Shown: positions 47,771 to 59,700 of the stretch, in pieces
How positions within the stretch are numbered: position 1 is the stretch's first letter
Layout of the letters: the number at the start of each line of letters is the position of its first letter
From: Cinnamomum chago
Taxonomy: Eukaryota; Streptophyta; Magnoliopsida; Laurales; Lauraceae
Assembly: GCA_038049695.1 (NCBI GenBank)
Contig: CP142458.1
Location: 61,599,501 to 61,663,500, forward strand
Length of the DNA: 64,000 nt
Direction of reading: 5' to 3'
The notes under the pieces: generated by a model
Databases searched by the model: none
Told to the model about the DNA's origin: nothing
The model's input: only the letters and a program-made list of their open reading frames with translations
Program-made: the position numbers and the translations under genes

Positions 47771-49240
47771 GAATCAGTTAATGTTCAAATCATAAGGTAC
47801 TGCCACCAATGCCCTCTGTTTCCACTGGTTTGCCTATATGTTTTTTTTTTTTTTTTTTTTTTTAATCTTTTTTATTATTTACTGGTTATCCTATATTTTA
47901 AATTTTGAGGGATTGTTGGTGAAGGGAATTTGTAATATAGTAAAAAAAAGGTAGGCTTTATCTTTTTGTGTGTGTGGGAGGGGGGATTCCTTGTTTAGTT
48001 GTCCCTCATTGGTTAAACTTAAAGGAGTTTAACTTCTCATACCTAGTTTATTGTCATAGGTTTAATTGAGAAGATGGCACATATGTGGGACTCTGGGGAT
48101 TTTTTTCACACACATGCAAGCACGGTGTCAAGCCAGGCCCGGTCAAGTGTAGTGTGCGCGGGTGTGCGTGTGCTTCTATCATTGGGCACCCTTGGTTTCG
48201 CTCCAAACCTTATTTGAAAACTTCCATTTCTCTATTCTCACCCCATCTAATGCAAGTCTGGTTCGACTTTACTGCACTTGCCCTTTATCTCATTGGTTGT
48301 GGAATTGGCAGTGAAGGAATGGTGCTGCGTAGCATCCGTTTAGCTTCCTTAGGAAGCTTCTTCTCCTTTCTTAAACGACTTCCCTCTTATTTTCTTTTAC
48401 TACTTTTTGAAATGACCCACTCTTCTATTTTTCTTGTCTCCTGTACAGATATATGAGCAAATCAGAATGCTATTAGTGTACTAGTGGGCTGGGATTGAGC
48501 ATGCACTGCATCTTAGCCATTAACCAATAAGTAGTCATTGTATCCCAAGCATAGACTAGCTGTACCCAGAGCATCTAGAAATTTCATCTCATGTAGGAGG
48601 CGAAATCTGTTCTGTAACATGCCTTGCCTCTTATCTTATTTTCTAGGAATTATTTCTGCTCCTATTTTACAGTATTTTTTAATTACCTTTCTGGAATTTT
48701 CTCTAACACATTCTATTATCTTAGTTCATAACCCGCATTTTTCTACAAACAACTATGTCCAACTTGACGAGTGACTTGCATGAATACGGCACTATGGCTT
48801 TGTTTGCAATGGGTCTATTTAGATGGATGAGTTGGATTGACATGAAGTGTTGGAAGTAGGTGTGTCTTCCAGACGGGATTTTAAAAACTTAGATTCGCTT
48901 AATGTATGGATCAGATGCCCAAAAGGCCATGAACCAATCCCAAAATCTCAAGCCCTAATCTTAATGTATTAAGATCCCAGATCTTAGTCAAGAATACAGA
49001 TTTGAAAATGCAACTACTAGATCTACAAACAACAACTTGTACAGATCTACAACTGAGGAGCTTTGTTGTGCTCAAATCGAGTCTTTGAACTTTTTGTCTC
49101 TACACAATTCTTTCGCAGACACGATCTCCCAGACCTCGCAGTCTTCCACGCTATAACCCAATCGCAAAGATCTTCTCAAAGAGAATGGTGGGATCTCAGT
49201 TGAGAGGAATTCCTCAAAGCACTCAAGTATTGTTTCGGAG
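47771..49240. other. Spacer in the position of the lost kinase exon
   Basis: Poly-T run at about 47841-47863. The plus-strand frame 48085-48456 lacks recognised relatives. The segment 48900-49220 has copia-LTR-like texture (AGATCTACAA repeats) but no partner. No kinase motif was seen. Confidence 0.4.
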
Positions 49241-49305
49241 ACATTTTTTTGTAGTACATTTTTTTTTGTAGATGGTGCCGAGACAATCAAGTATTGTTTC
49301 GGAGG
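49223..49305. repeat. 17-bp direct repeat flanking a T-rich insert
   Basis: CAAGTATTGTTTCGGAG occurs twice, about 66 bp apart, around a short insert with two T-runs (A-runs on the minus strand). This looks like the target duplication of a strongly truncated LINE- or SINE-type insertion, at the place where the LRR coding similarity stops. Confidence 0.5.
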
Positions 49306-50625
49306 GAAGATGGAATGAAAGCTTGCTATCATGCAAACTAATTGCTTGCAACTTCTGAAGCTTCTCAAAATTACTGGGAATAGTACCTGTGAGAAGGCTA
49401 CTCTGCATAGCCAAGAAAGTGAAGCTGACTAGAGTAGATTCCCACTTCCTGTTGGGATGGTTCCATATATTTGCCTTTGTCCCATTGATAGCTGCCTCAG
49501 CTGGGTTAAGAGGTAAGCCAAGCCATTGAGTTGGGCAATACGCCAAAAAATTTGTTATTGGATTTACTTAAAGTATCTAATCTACTGCAATAGGTCAAAG
49601 ATGTAACGAAACCCAAGTTACCATGTAACCTTCCAAGATTTGTCGGCACAGGTCCAGTGAAGTTGGTCAGACCAAAATCAAGATGTTGGATCCATGAATC
49701 ATTGCCCAAAGAAACTTGTATGAGTCCTGTAAATCGGTTACTCATGAGATTAAGCTTCTCGAGCTTTGGAAGAGTGAGTCCCAGCTCAGGTGGAAGGCTT
49801 CCGTGTAATTGGTTATTTGCCACATCAAGAACAATGATGGTTGAGTGATTGTATAGGGAGGAATGAATTGTACCCGAAACATTATTTCAATGAACTACAA
49901 GAACCTCCAAGTTCACTGTGAAGCCTAGATTGTCTGGAATATCTCAAGCCAAATTATTTATTGATTGATTGAGATGGATGAGTGATGAAAGGTTCCCGGT
50001 TGATGGAGGGATGTAGCCAATGAGATTGTTGTGGTTTAGCATCAAAGATTCAAGTCTTGTTAGAGAGCCCGGCTCGACTGAATTTTACCATCAAGCTTAT
50101 TGTCATTGAATTCAAGAATTCTAAGTTCCTTACATAGGGTCAGGTTTTTGGGAATCTCTCTATCAAAGCAGTTGGAACTGAGATTAAGTAACCTGAGCTT
50201 GTGCATGCGGCCTATTTCATGAGGAATTTGACCTTGGAAATTATTGCTTGAGAGATCTATAAGAGGAAGGAAGGAGGGGTATGAGATGTGGGGAGATAAG
50301 GACCTGACCAAGTGCTTGCTCTTGAGGTTCAGGATGTGACCCTTTTGAAGATGTTTTTTTACCGCAAATTACTCCATCCCTCATGCAGAAATGGAGATCT
50401 CTCCACAAGGTCAAGGATTGTTTAGGATCATCAAGTATCCCATCCTTGAAGGCAACAAGCCTATCCATTCCATTTCTTAAGGGGGCTGCTGATTCTGGAT
50501 AGGATAAGAGGTTGATGCATGTAAGAAAGGTGACATGAAGGAGGAAGGACCTGAACAATTTCAGGCACACAGTGTTGTGCCGGAACTCCATTGTTTTTAT
50601 GGTGAACCTCAAAAGACAAACCCTG

Positions 50626-50634
50626 TATTTATAG
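50626..50634 (-). promoter_or_regulatory. TATA box of the proximal receptor copy
   Basis: Minus-strand CTATAAATA in the context GCATTGGCTATAAATA, 35 bp upstream of the ATG at 50591. The same context occurs before the distal gene, so the promoter was duplicated with it. Confidence 0.65.
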
Positions 50635-50919
50635 CCAATGCAACCGTTGTCAATGGCATGGAATAAGGATACCAAAAGTGCTTGTGTGTGAGCGGAGTGT
50701 TGGGTGTAATTTTTTGTTAGCATTATTTTCTTCTTTGATGGAAATGACCAGAACCCTTTTCAAATGATGTTTGTCAAATGGATCTCTCTCTTGGAATAAG
50801 ACGTTACTGCATTTACTGTTATTTGCTTCCTTGGATCTTGGAACCATCTCCTTACGACAAAACAAAAAACAACTCTGCTCTCATACATCTTTTCTTTCTG
50901 CCCTCCCTATTTTATGTAA

Positions 50920-51131
50920 GAAACCATATACCAACCCAAAAGTTTAAGCTGATAGGTGGAAGGCCCACACAGCCCCACGTGCAGGCCCATACAACCCCAC
51001 GTGTAAGCCCAATAGATTTCAAGGACGGGCCTGTAGCGTGGGCTACACAAGAACAACGGGATTGGAACCCTCTGTAATACCAGGAAAGAAACCATATACC
51101 AACCCACAGGCTTAAGTTGATAGGTGGAAGG
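50920..51131 (-). mobile_element. TRIM-like relic B
   Basis: Two 45-bp direct repeats (50920-50964 and 51088-51131) share GAAACCATATACCAACCCA and TAGGTGGAAGGC. On the minus strand the first-read copy is followed by TGGTATTACAGAGGG, a tRNA-Met-like primer site. Very short; the end coordinates are approximate. Confidence 0.45.
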
Positions 51132-51458
51132 CTCGAATTTCTTTAGCTAGCCATTCCTACAAAAACCTCAAGGCATTGGTAGAGGCAGCGGAAATACTTT
51201 GCAATATTCCCCCTTGGATGGAGCCCTCTCCTCAATACTCCCCCTCAGGTGATACCCGGTCGGCGCACTTTTGGCAACACGCATTTTTTTGTTGTTGTTG
51301 CACCGAGTCGTTCCTCCTGGGATTCGAACTCACAACCGGTTGGATCTTATACCATCTTGAATTTCTTTAGATAGTCATTCCTACCAAAACCTCGAGGCGT
51401 TAGTAGAGGCAGCGGAAATACTTTTCAATATTCCCCCTTGGATGGAGCCCACTCAATA
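51131..51458 (-). mobile_element. TRIM-like relic A
   Basis: Two direct repeats of about 104 bp (51131-51236 and 51355-51458) share GAATTTCTTTAG, AGAGGCAGCGGAAATACTTT and CCCCCTTGGATGGAGCCC. On the minus strand a primer-site-like TGGTATAAGATCC follows the 5' copy (51342-51354), and a purine tract, CCTGAGGGGGAG, precedes the 3' copy. It abuts relic B, so two small LTR relics lie side by side just upstream of the proximal receptor copy. Confidence 0.62.
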
Positions 51459-53075
51459 TTTTCTACTATTTGGCCCACCAAGATCCATCCCACCTCTTCA
51501 CATTCAATACTATAACTTCATCCCAAGTCGACACTCATCCAACTTGTATTCATCATTGAATTAAAAGTCTCCAAATAGCAAAGTAAAGGGAGACCATTGA
51601 ATTTCGAAGCCCTTAAATCATGGGATAGGATAATCTGATGCAACTGATCTTTTGTCTCCCTAATGTATCTTTGAAACCTCAAAAGGGTTGATGAATCATT
51701 CTTGGAAAGTGGGGAAGAGAAGGGCAAAGGGTACTCTCTACTGTACAGAAGTAAGATCCAAAGTGTGAATCAAGTTCAACCCAACTTGAATTGCGCAAAT
51801 CAAGTTCAACCCAACTTGAATTGCGCACTATACACACTACACCCTCCCAGAAGGAAGAGAAGTCTATTGAGTTGGGAATTCATCCATAGGCTCCCAGCAG
51901 TACCAGTCCAAATAAGAAAGTCCCATGTAGACGGGTCTATGCTTAATCCTTTAAAAATCTATCTTCAAATCCACTTCCAAACCAAAAGGAGATGATGGTT
52001 CCAACTAGATACAAGTAGGATCTGGCCGCTACTTTAAAAATCTATCTTCAAATCCACTTCCAAACCAAAGGACATGATGGTTCCAACTAGATACAAGTAG
52101 GATCTATCTAACCACAGATTTTGATAATCTCTATTGCTTTACGAAGAGATTGATACTATAAATATATATATATATTGTGGCTATTGTAAATGGAGGGATG
52201 TTCATATGCCTCTAACCCCTTCATTCATGGCCCACAAGTTTAATGGCTTTATATTAAAAAAAAAAAAACTTGACCCACAATCTAGCAGTCCAGTCCATTC
52301 GGATCGGTGAAAACTCAATAGATCCAGGGGGTCCCGTGTGTTTGAATGGTTTGGATGGATTATATAGCCCGCCCCACTATAAGGTGAGGGATTGGTTGCC
52401 CATGAATATTTCCCTTGTAATTGATAAATGTTGATGTGTATCTTTGACATGTCAGACACAAATTATTAGTTGATGGGGGTTATTACTTTGTCAAAAGTAA
52501 ATTAAAAAGGTTAGAGTGATATGTGGCTAATATGTGTCTTTTTTTTTTTCTTTATTGCACGACGTTTTTTTAGACTAATGTTTTATTAAAAAAAAAAAAA
52601 AAAGGTATCAACCATCTAACTGGTGAAGCCTGAGGTTAAGTCAATGTGACTCTCATTCATCCAATGGTTATGTCAACACGTCACCATAGTAATTTAATAA
52701 ATAAATAATTAATAGAAGAGTAAAAAATTAAAAATGAAGAGGAATTATGGAAAATTTTGAAAAATTAGAAAGTCTAAAATAAAGAGAAAACTTTAATATG
52801 AATGGCAAAATGGGACAAGTGAAAGTCAAAACTTTTCTTCTCTTAGAAAATATAAAAATAGTTCCTAAGTTATGATTAATATTTTAAATGAAAATATTCA
52901 AGTGAGAATAGAACCATGCAAATCCAAACCATGCACCAAACAAGGACCCCTGATAGTCACCGATTGTGGGCTTTTCACCCACCAAATAGACTGGACCGTT
53001 TGATGGAAGGTTGAAATATGTATTATTTTTAAATATGAAGCTATTAAACTTGTGGGCATGAGGTGGCCCAATATA
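51459..53075. other. Spacer containing dispersed repeat B
   Basis: Includes a tandem pair, AATCAAGTTCAACCCAACTTG (51768 and 51798), a duplicated block with ACTTTAAAAATCTATCTTCAAAT (around 51950 and 52033), a (TA)n run near 52160, repeat B at 52199-52430, and AT-rich filler. No gene seen. Confidence 0.45.
52199..52430. repeat. Dispersed repeat B, copy 2
   Basis: Collinear with 7930-8200, same orientation (shared TCCATTCGGAT, GGTGAAAACTC, ATGAATATTTCC). Probably an old non-autonomous transposon. Confidence 0.55.
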
Positions 53076-53083
53076 GATCTATC

Positions 53084-53712
53084 TAGAGATGTCAAATGGG
53101 CCGGCACGGCCCCGCACGACAGTCAACGGCCGTGGCACAGAGCGCCAGGCATGGCCCAAGGCACGGGCTATGCTGGGCCGCTGGGCCAGGCACGGTTGGC
53201 ACAATTAGGCACGGCCCGCCAAGCGGCATGGCACAACAAGACAAGCGAGATTTGATATTTTTAGTGTAAATATAAAAAATAGTCTTTTATTTTTTTTTAA
53301 AAATTTTTATTATCCAAAAAAGTTGTAAATGTTTTGAAAGTAATCCTATTGAAAAATCTTCAAATAGAAAAGATCCAAATGGTTCTCTTCTCAATGGAGT
53401 AGGTTGAATTTGACAGAACCACTTAAATCTGTGTGTCATACTTTTCTTTGTGTGTATCTTTTAATTTTTTTAATATAAGTCCTTTGTTTTTTTAGCCCAA
53501 AAAGGTGTAAGACCATTTGTTTTTTTCGTTCAAAAGGAAAGAACCACATGAAGCCCATGGCACGATAGGCACAAAGGCACCGCACGACCCAACACGACTC
53601 TAGCACGGCCCGTGCCTGGCCAGACGGGACGGCACGTCACTATTGAGTTGCCGTGCCGCGTAGCACGGCCGGGCAGCTAGTGCGGCACGGCACGACCCGT
53701 TTGACATCCCTA
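53084..53712. mobile_element. Non-autonomous hAT element with GC-rich ends, 629 bp
   Basis: The left end TAGAGATGTCAAATGGGCCG and the right end read inward, TAGGGATGTCAAACGGGTCG, are inverted repeats of the TAGNG hAT type. Flanks GATCTATC (53076-53083) and GTCTATCC (53713-53720) look like a slightly decayed 8-bp duplication sharing TCTATC. Both ends continue in GGCACGGC/GCCGTGCC-rich sequence while the middle is AT-rich. No transposase is encoded. Confidence 0.78.
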
Positions 53713-54344
53713 GTCTATCCCCCGGTCCGAACCCCAAATGGGACCTTGAGTGGACTCCATAGCTGTCTCACACGGGAAGTTCATACCTGGACATTTCCCT
53801 ATTTTAAAAGAGTGGATCTTGTGAGTGGTTCACTCACGCTTCTTGCGAGTGAGAAAATAGTTGGTCCCACTTAATTGAAAGGCTAAACCTCTCTAAATGC
53901 ATGCCCTTCTCTTTCATGGGACGTGGCGGAATTTTACTTATTTGGAGTCCATCCCACTTTAAGATTGAACATATGATGGATAATGTTTCATATAAATATA
54001 AATACCACTAAAAAATGCGTAATATAAAACAACGAGGCTTCATCTTATGGTGGGACCAAGTCATTAAAAATAAAACTTGGCCAAATCTAATAAAAGATGG
54101 GAGTTTCTACTTTTAATTATTTAGATTTTCAAAAGGTAGGCCGCACAGTAGGGTTACACTATTCTTGTTTACGAAAAGTCCGAGTGAGCAGGTGAGAAGC
54201 TTGGGATCTAGACTTAATCATTTGATAATATGAATAAGGTATTTAAATATTTTGTCTGATGCTGCCTTCAATCAAGCCCTTGACGTCGGTTGTTCGGTCA
54301 TGTGTGTTTCGGTAAAACAATTTTCCTTTTACTGGAGACAACAA

Positions 54345-54600
54345 TCTCCAACACAACAATCTGCAACACGGACGCAGACAAGGTGTTTGATGAAATGCCA
54401 ACATAAGTTCAAGCAGATCCATTGATGCGAAAGTAGTCGTGAATATGCTGCTCCATGGTCATCTTGAAGAGAGAAACATATTCCGCGGGTAATCTCTTCT
54501 GGATCATGATGTTCACTTTTTAAGGGTGGTAGGTTTTTACATGGCATTTATGATCCATATTATTTCTTGCCAATTTTTCAAGGATCTGCTAGTGGGATCC
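54345..54600 (+). pseudogene. PPR-like scrap, distal copy
   Basis: Plus-strand DADKVFDEMPT, then sequence collinear with 43437-43740. It precedes the distal receptor gene by about 2.1 kb, as the other scrap precedes the proximal copy by about 1.0 kb. Confidence 0.35.
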
Positions 54601-56451
54601 ATTAAACCTCTTTGGTAGGCTTAGCGATGTAAAGGAGCTGAGGCGAGCCAAGCGTATCCCATCTTGAGCTTCGCTTGAAAAATAAACGAGCCACCTCATG
54701 TTCGAGGCAAGTCTGGTTAGCCCAGCTTGACCCTGGCTTTAACCATGCCGGGCTGTTTTGATGTTATAACCATGTCGAGCTATTCTCATGGAATTTTTGC
54801 CAAGTACCTTTCACCCAACTCCTAAAATAAATAATTCACTTCACTCTTTTATTTCTATATGCAGATACTAGAGTTAGCTCCAATGTAAATTTTAATTCAT
54901 GTACCAAAAATGACAAGTCCTTCAAAGATAGCTGCATAAGCTTACATGGCAATCCGAAAAGTGTCAAGAATATCTCAAACCTAGGAAATATAAGTGTTCC
55001 ATTAATTTTGTTTTTGTTGAGGTCAACGTCCACCCTCGCTCCTGAGCGGTCATAATTGTGGTCGAGCCCTCGCCCTCACCATAAAACTATTGTTGTGCCG
55101 TTTCCTATCACCAATTGGTTTTGGGATAAGTGGTAGCTCAATGGAGTGTAAGATCTTACAGTTTTCTTTTGTTTTTTTGTGCCCCTCCTGAATTTAAGAA
55201 TAGATAGAACTATAACATGTAGCAGTACCAAGCCCTCACCAATTATAACTAACTAGAACATGTTTCTATCAAAATCCTTCCACATTGAAGTCAGAACGTT
55301 AATTAGAATAAAAAATCATAAAAATCACATAAATAATGAATGACCGCAAATTTTCAATTGAACTAGTCCTTGAAATGAATGACTATGTAGATTGTAGAAA
55401 GATCGGTACCTCCATATGTGTGGCCTCTGTTGATACCATGGCTGAAATGATATCACTTGTGTAAATAATGACTACTGTTAACAGTCAGTAATGTTGGTGG
55501 AATGGTACATTGGTTCAATGGATTTAATTGATGGATTCTTCTATAGTCATAATTAATTTCTTCTTAGTACATGTATTTGCTCGTGTTATAATGGTTTTAT
55601 AATGGTTTTATGCATATTTATATAGATTTTGCCACTTGCTTCTATGATACTAGATTTGCCGCAATCTCGATTTTTTATGGTTGCAACTCAGCCTGCAAGT
55701 AAAAAACATCAACAGATTTTTTTTTTTGGAATATGACTATCAACACTCCGAAGAGTATATCAAAGGTTGTAGTGCTTCTATTATTTAAGATAAGGTGATG
55801 TAGATGCTTTTTAAAAAAAAAATTATTTTGGGTTTCCTTTTGTAGGAGAATTTTGTAATTGGGTCATTTATCTGTTGCTAGTGAGTGGTGTTTGTGCCAG
55901 AATTGGATTTACAACAGTTTGAAGAAATAAAGTTAAAAGACTCCATCTTTGTGACACTACAAAACTTTAATTGTTGCAAACAATGACAACAAACTGAGAT
56001 TTCGTTTTCAGAGAGAGCTTGAAAAACTATATCTTGTTTGAGCATTTTGAGAAGAGTGAGGAAAGAGATGTAGAACTGCTCAGATGAATCAAGCTCTTGA
56101 GAATATCCTCGACAATCTTTCCATTTTCACCACCTGATATACTCAATCAATGAAGCTTTTCTTTTCTTTTCTTTTCTTTTTTTTAATTAATGTGGTGTAG
56201 AGAGAGAATGTCGGCCATTCAGGCTCCACAGAGCTGTGTAGAGAAATTTTGATGCAGGACACATTTATTCTCTTTTACAATAAGTTAATAGATAACTATG
56301 ATTGGAGTAACATTTTGCTCAATTATAAAACAAGATGACAGTTAGTTTGAGTAGTTTGGATTTCAAAGGTGGACACCACCCATGGACTTCTGGTGTTGGG
56401 CTAAAAGAATTCTTCTGGTTTAGATATGAGAGGATCCTAACTTCACAAGGA

Positions 56452-56514
<63 letters not shown>

Positions 56515-56704
56515 CTTCATTCCTAGATGACAAAGCAAATACATAGAAGGGAAGCAACAGTAGATTAAAAAAAAAAAAAGGAGAAAAAAACTCACTCCTA
56601 AAGATGATACTTTCTACACTCTCATCATGGAAGCCAATAAAACCTCAATATAGCAAAGAGAAGAAGAAAATCATTAACAATGAGAGTCTATTATGTGCAT
56701 CTTA
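54601..56704. other. Spacer downstream of the distal receptor kinase
   Basis: No gene seen. It has AGCTTG/CAAGCT-rich words near 54640-54780, similar to 44160-44330, again shared between the two duplicated units, and an (AG)n microsatellite at 56454-56512. Confidence 0.45.
56454..56512. repeat. (AG)n microsatellite
   Basis: Uninterrupted AG dinucleotide run of about 59 bp. Likely polymorphic. Confidence 0.97.
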
Positions 56705-59700
56705 CTACTTTTCAGCACTGAGATAAAAGTCCCTAACTTTATGCAGTTCAATGACAACATCTTTCATCTCCATTCGCTCTCTTGGGGAATCATTGGAACA
56801 AGATACACCTATTTTCACCAATGAAAGTAGGGTTTCATGCATTATGCTTCTGAGTTTGTTGTGAATCTCACTTTGTCTAATGACTTCATTTTCATGTGAG
56901 AGCAATTGACGATCTATAATCTCCATCACGCGTTCAGGCAAGGCCATCTTAGCAAATTGATGAAGGTTGAGATTGTTTTTAAACATATCATCAGAAGGTC
57001 TTTTTCCGGTGAGCATTTCCAACAAAAGGATCCCATAGCTGTACACATCCCCATGTGTAGATGGATTGGCACCCATGCCATACTCTGCAATTCATATATG
57101 TTATGTTTTCAGTAAGCAAGAAGTGAAACTTTTACCAGCTCAAATAAACTAATAATCAAGACTTTCATATTTTTTGTTTATTCATTCAAATAAAACAATA
57201 ACGAGCAATACTATGAAAAGTATTTCACCCTTGCTTATAGATACATGATATGAGTATTTATGACACTAATGATATAAAATGTTCTTGAGACATAAGATTA
57301 TAGCTCTCATGTATGAGCAAAGATGTCAACTGAGTTGAGCTTGCGTTCTCTTGATTAGCTAACAAGCTAAGCTTGCGCTAACGCCTGCTTTGCTTGGCTC
57401 AAGCTCAATTCAGCTTGTTTGAATTTGAATTATATGTGTTTTATATAATGATTCACATTTTCATATGTATGATTCAATATATTCATGTATGAAAATAATA
57501 TATTAGTGGAGTTCACATATGATACAAACATACTTACAACCTTACATTCTAGTTTTATATATGGTGTACACAAATAGGAAAATAAAGGAAGAAATCATGC
57601 CAAAATCAAGGTTAACTTACCATGGCTTTGTTATGGTTGAGCTTGAACTTGAGTTGGGCATGTCAAGCTTGATTGGAGCTTGAGATTGAGCTTGGTCAAC
57701 TTGTCTCAACTCAATTTACATCCCTATGTAGAAGACCCTAACAATTGATCTTATGACCCACCTAGCGCTACCCTCATATCAGAAATTAAGGTCATCAAAC
57801 CCATAAGTCTATGTTAAGGCTTGACCACTATTAAGCTTAATAATCCATCCTCCATCCAACTATTCCTCTCTCATTAGGATGCCTTCTTAAATGATCATAT
57901 GTACAACTATCAACATACTTGCTATAAAGAAACTTTTTGAACTTGTATCACTTGAGGCTGGGACTCACCAAATTGGTGAAGCTTCCAATTAGGATGCGGC
58001 ACAGCACCCTTCTTGTATAATTTTAAAAGTTTATTTTCTTCAAAGTATATATTAGCTGATGTGCATTAGACTGAAGTCCCCATATATTTTGGGGGACACG
58101 GTTCACGAAAAACTACGGCTTCTTTTCTTGTCCTAAAGCTTGAGGGTAGAATAGGGCACATTTTAAAAAACCCCCAACCTATAGGGCGGGCCTTTTGTTG
58201 ATTAATATATAATATATATACTATATAAATCAATGTGTGTAGATATGTATTCCATTCAATTTGAAAACAGACCCGTCTAAAAATGAATTCCTATGTATCC
58301 AAATTCTATCCAAATATTTACTTCCTATGTTTTGCAATTATATGCAAACAAATCGGCCCATCAGAGTCAATTAATTCATACTATTCCAATTTCATGCAAA
58401 TGAACAAGCGCATTCCATCAATGAATTCCTACGTTTCCAATTCCCTCCACACAGATAAGTCTATTTGATAATAAGTTCCTATTTATTCCAATTTCATTGC
58501 AAACAAATAGGTCCATTTGACATCGAATTCTCATGATTCCAGCTCCATGCAAACCAACAATCGTTCTAGTTTTGTGCAACAAATGAGCTCATCTAAATGC
58601 ATAGATAAAAAAGGAAAAATAAAATTGTTGCAAACCTGTCGTGAGAGACGAAGGTGCTCTACACCGCTTCAGGCCCCCATTGAGGCGCTTCACTGGACCA
58701 TCATATTTGTAAAAACATAGTATTCATGGGCTTGGGGAGAGCCTGCCCATTAGTTTGTTATGGAGCCTAATATTCTATCTGCACAAGCTTGGAATTAAAG
58801 TTCAACTTCAGCTTATTTGCAAAAACACATGTATGCCTTTGTGCTAAGGATGTCACGCCAGGTAGAACAAAGAGGTTGCAGACCTCTGCACAGCCCATTT
58901 AAATATTGGCCAAGAAAAATGGCCCAAGTTTATCACATGGGCCTTAAGGCCCACTTAAAACCAGGTACTGTTTAATTTGAATTTAATTTCTAATTTATCA
59001 AATTATGGTTTTGTTGAGGTTCGTTTGGTATATTTAAGGATCTAAAAGAATAAAAGGACTATGCAAAAGAGCCAAAGGCTAAAAGAACAGGTTAAAGGAT
59101 AAAAGTGTTACCTGGAGCAACATAACCAATAGATCCCCTTATAGCAAGCGAATTGGTTTGAGTCCGAGAATCATTGATATCATCTGAAAGTATCCTTGCG
59201 AGGCCAAAATCACCAACGTGCGCTACCATGTCATCATCAAGAAGTACATTGCTTGGTTTGAGGTCACAATGAAGAATTTTTGTCGGACAATGATGATGAA
59301 GATAATCCAATGCACAAGCTACATCAACGGCTACATTTAGCCTCTGAATAAGGCTTACAAATCTCAATTGGTGGTATTCATTTGCATTTTGATGCAGCCA
59401 ACTGTCTAAACTCCCATTAGTCATGTATTCAAGAATTAATGCCTTGAAATCATTGCCAGAAAAGTCGATGCTTGAGCAGACAGTTAAGACTTTGACAATA
59501 TTCCGGTGACAAATGCTACTCAAGGCTCTACATTCTGCTGTAAAGCTCTTAGAAGCTCTTCTTTGTTGTAAATTGAGAATCTTTATTGCAACAATCCTCT
59601 CCATGCGATCTATAACTCCCCTATACATAGAACTATAACTTCCCTCACCAATCAAATTGGACGACAAGAACCCATTGGTCGCCTTAAAAAGCTCTCCGTA

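Larger units (their letters stand above)
44760..50591 (-). pseudogene. LRR receptor-like kinase pseudogene, proximal duplicate
   Basis: Minus strand. The start at 50591 gives a signal peptide (MEFRHNTVCLKLFRS...LTCINLL), then an LRR N-cap with LVAFKDGILDDP. Several LRR blocks follow in different frames: LPLIDLSSNNFQGQIPHEIG (50060-50311), LEKLNLMSNRFTGLI and LGRLHGNLGFV (49506-49823), SLLTGTIPSNFEKLQKLQ (about 49350-49420). Fewer repeats are present than in the sister gene. The membrane segment and first kinase exon are missing. The last kinase exon survives at about 44760-45129 after an intact acceptor (TTGCAG|AGTATGG), reading EYGMGGEVSTYGDVYSYGIL and VMEIIHHQLL, then decays. A LINE containing a TRIM lies in the gap. 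It is a tandem duplicate of 56705-62033. Confidence 0.85.

Noticed and set aside
48085-48456. 123-codon plus-strand frame with Cys and hydrophobic stretches
   Set aside because: No motif, no supporting promoter or splice sites, and surrounded by degraded repeats.
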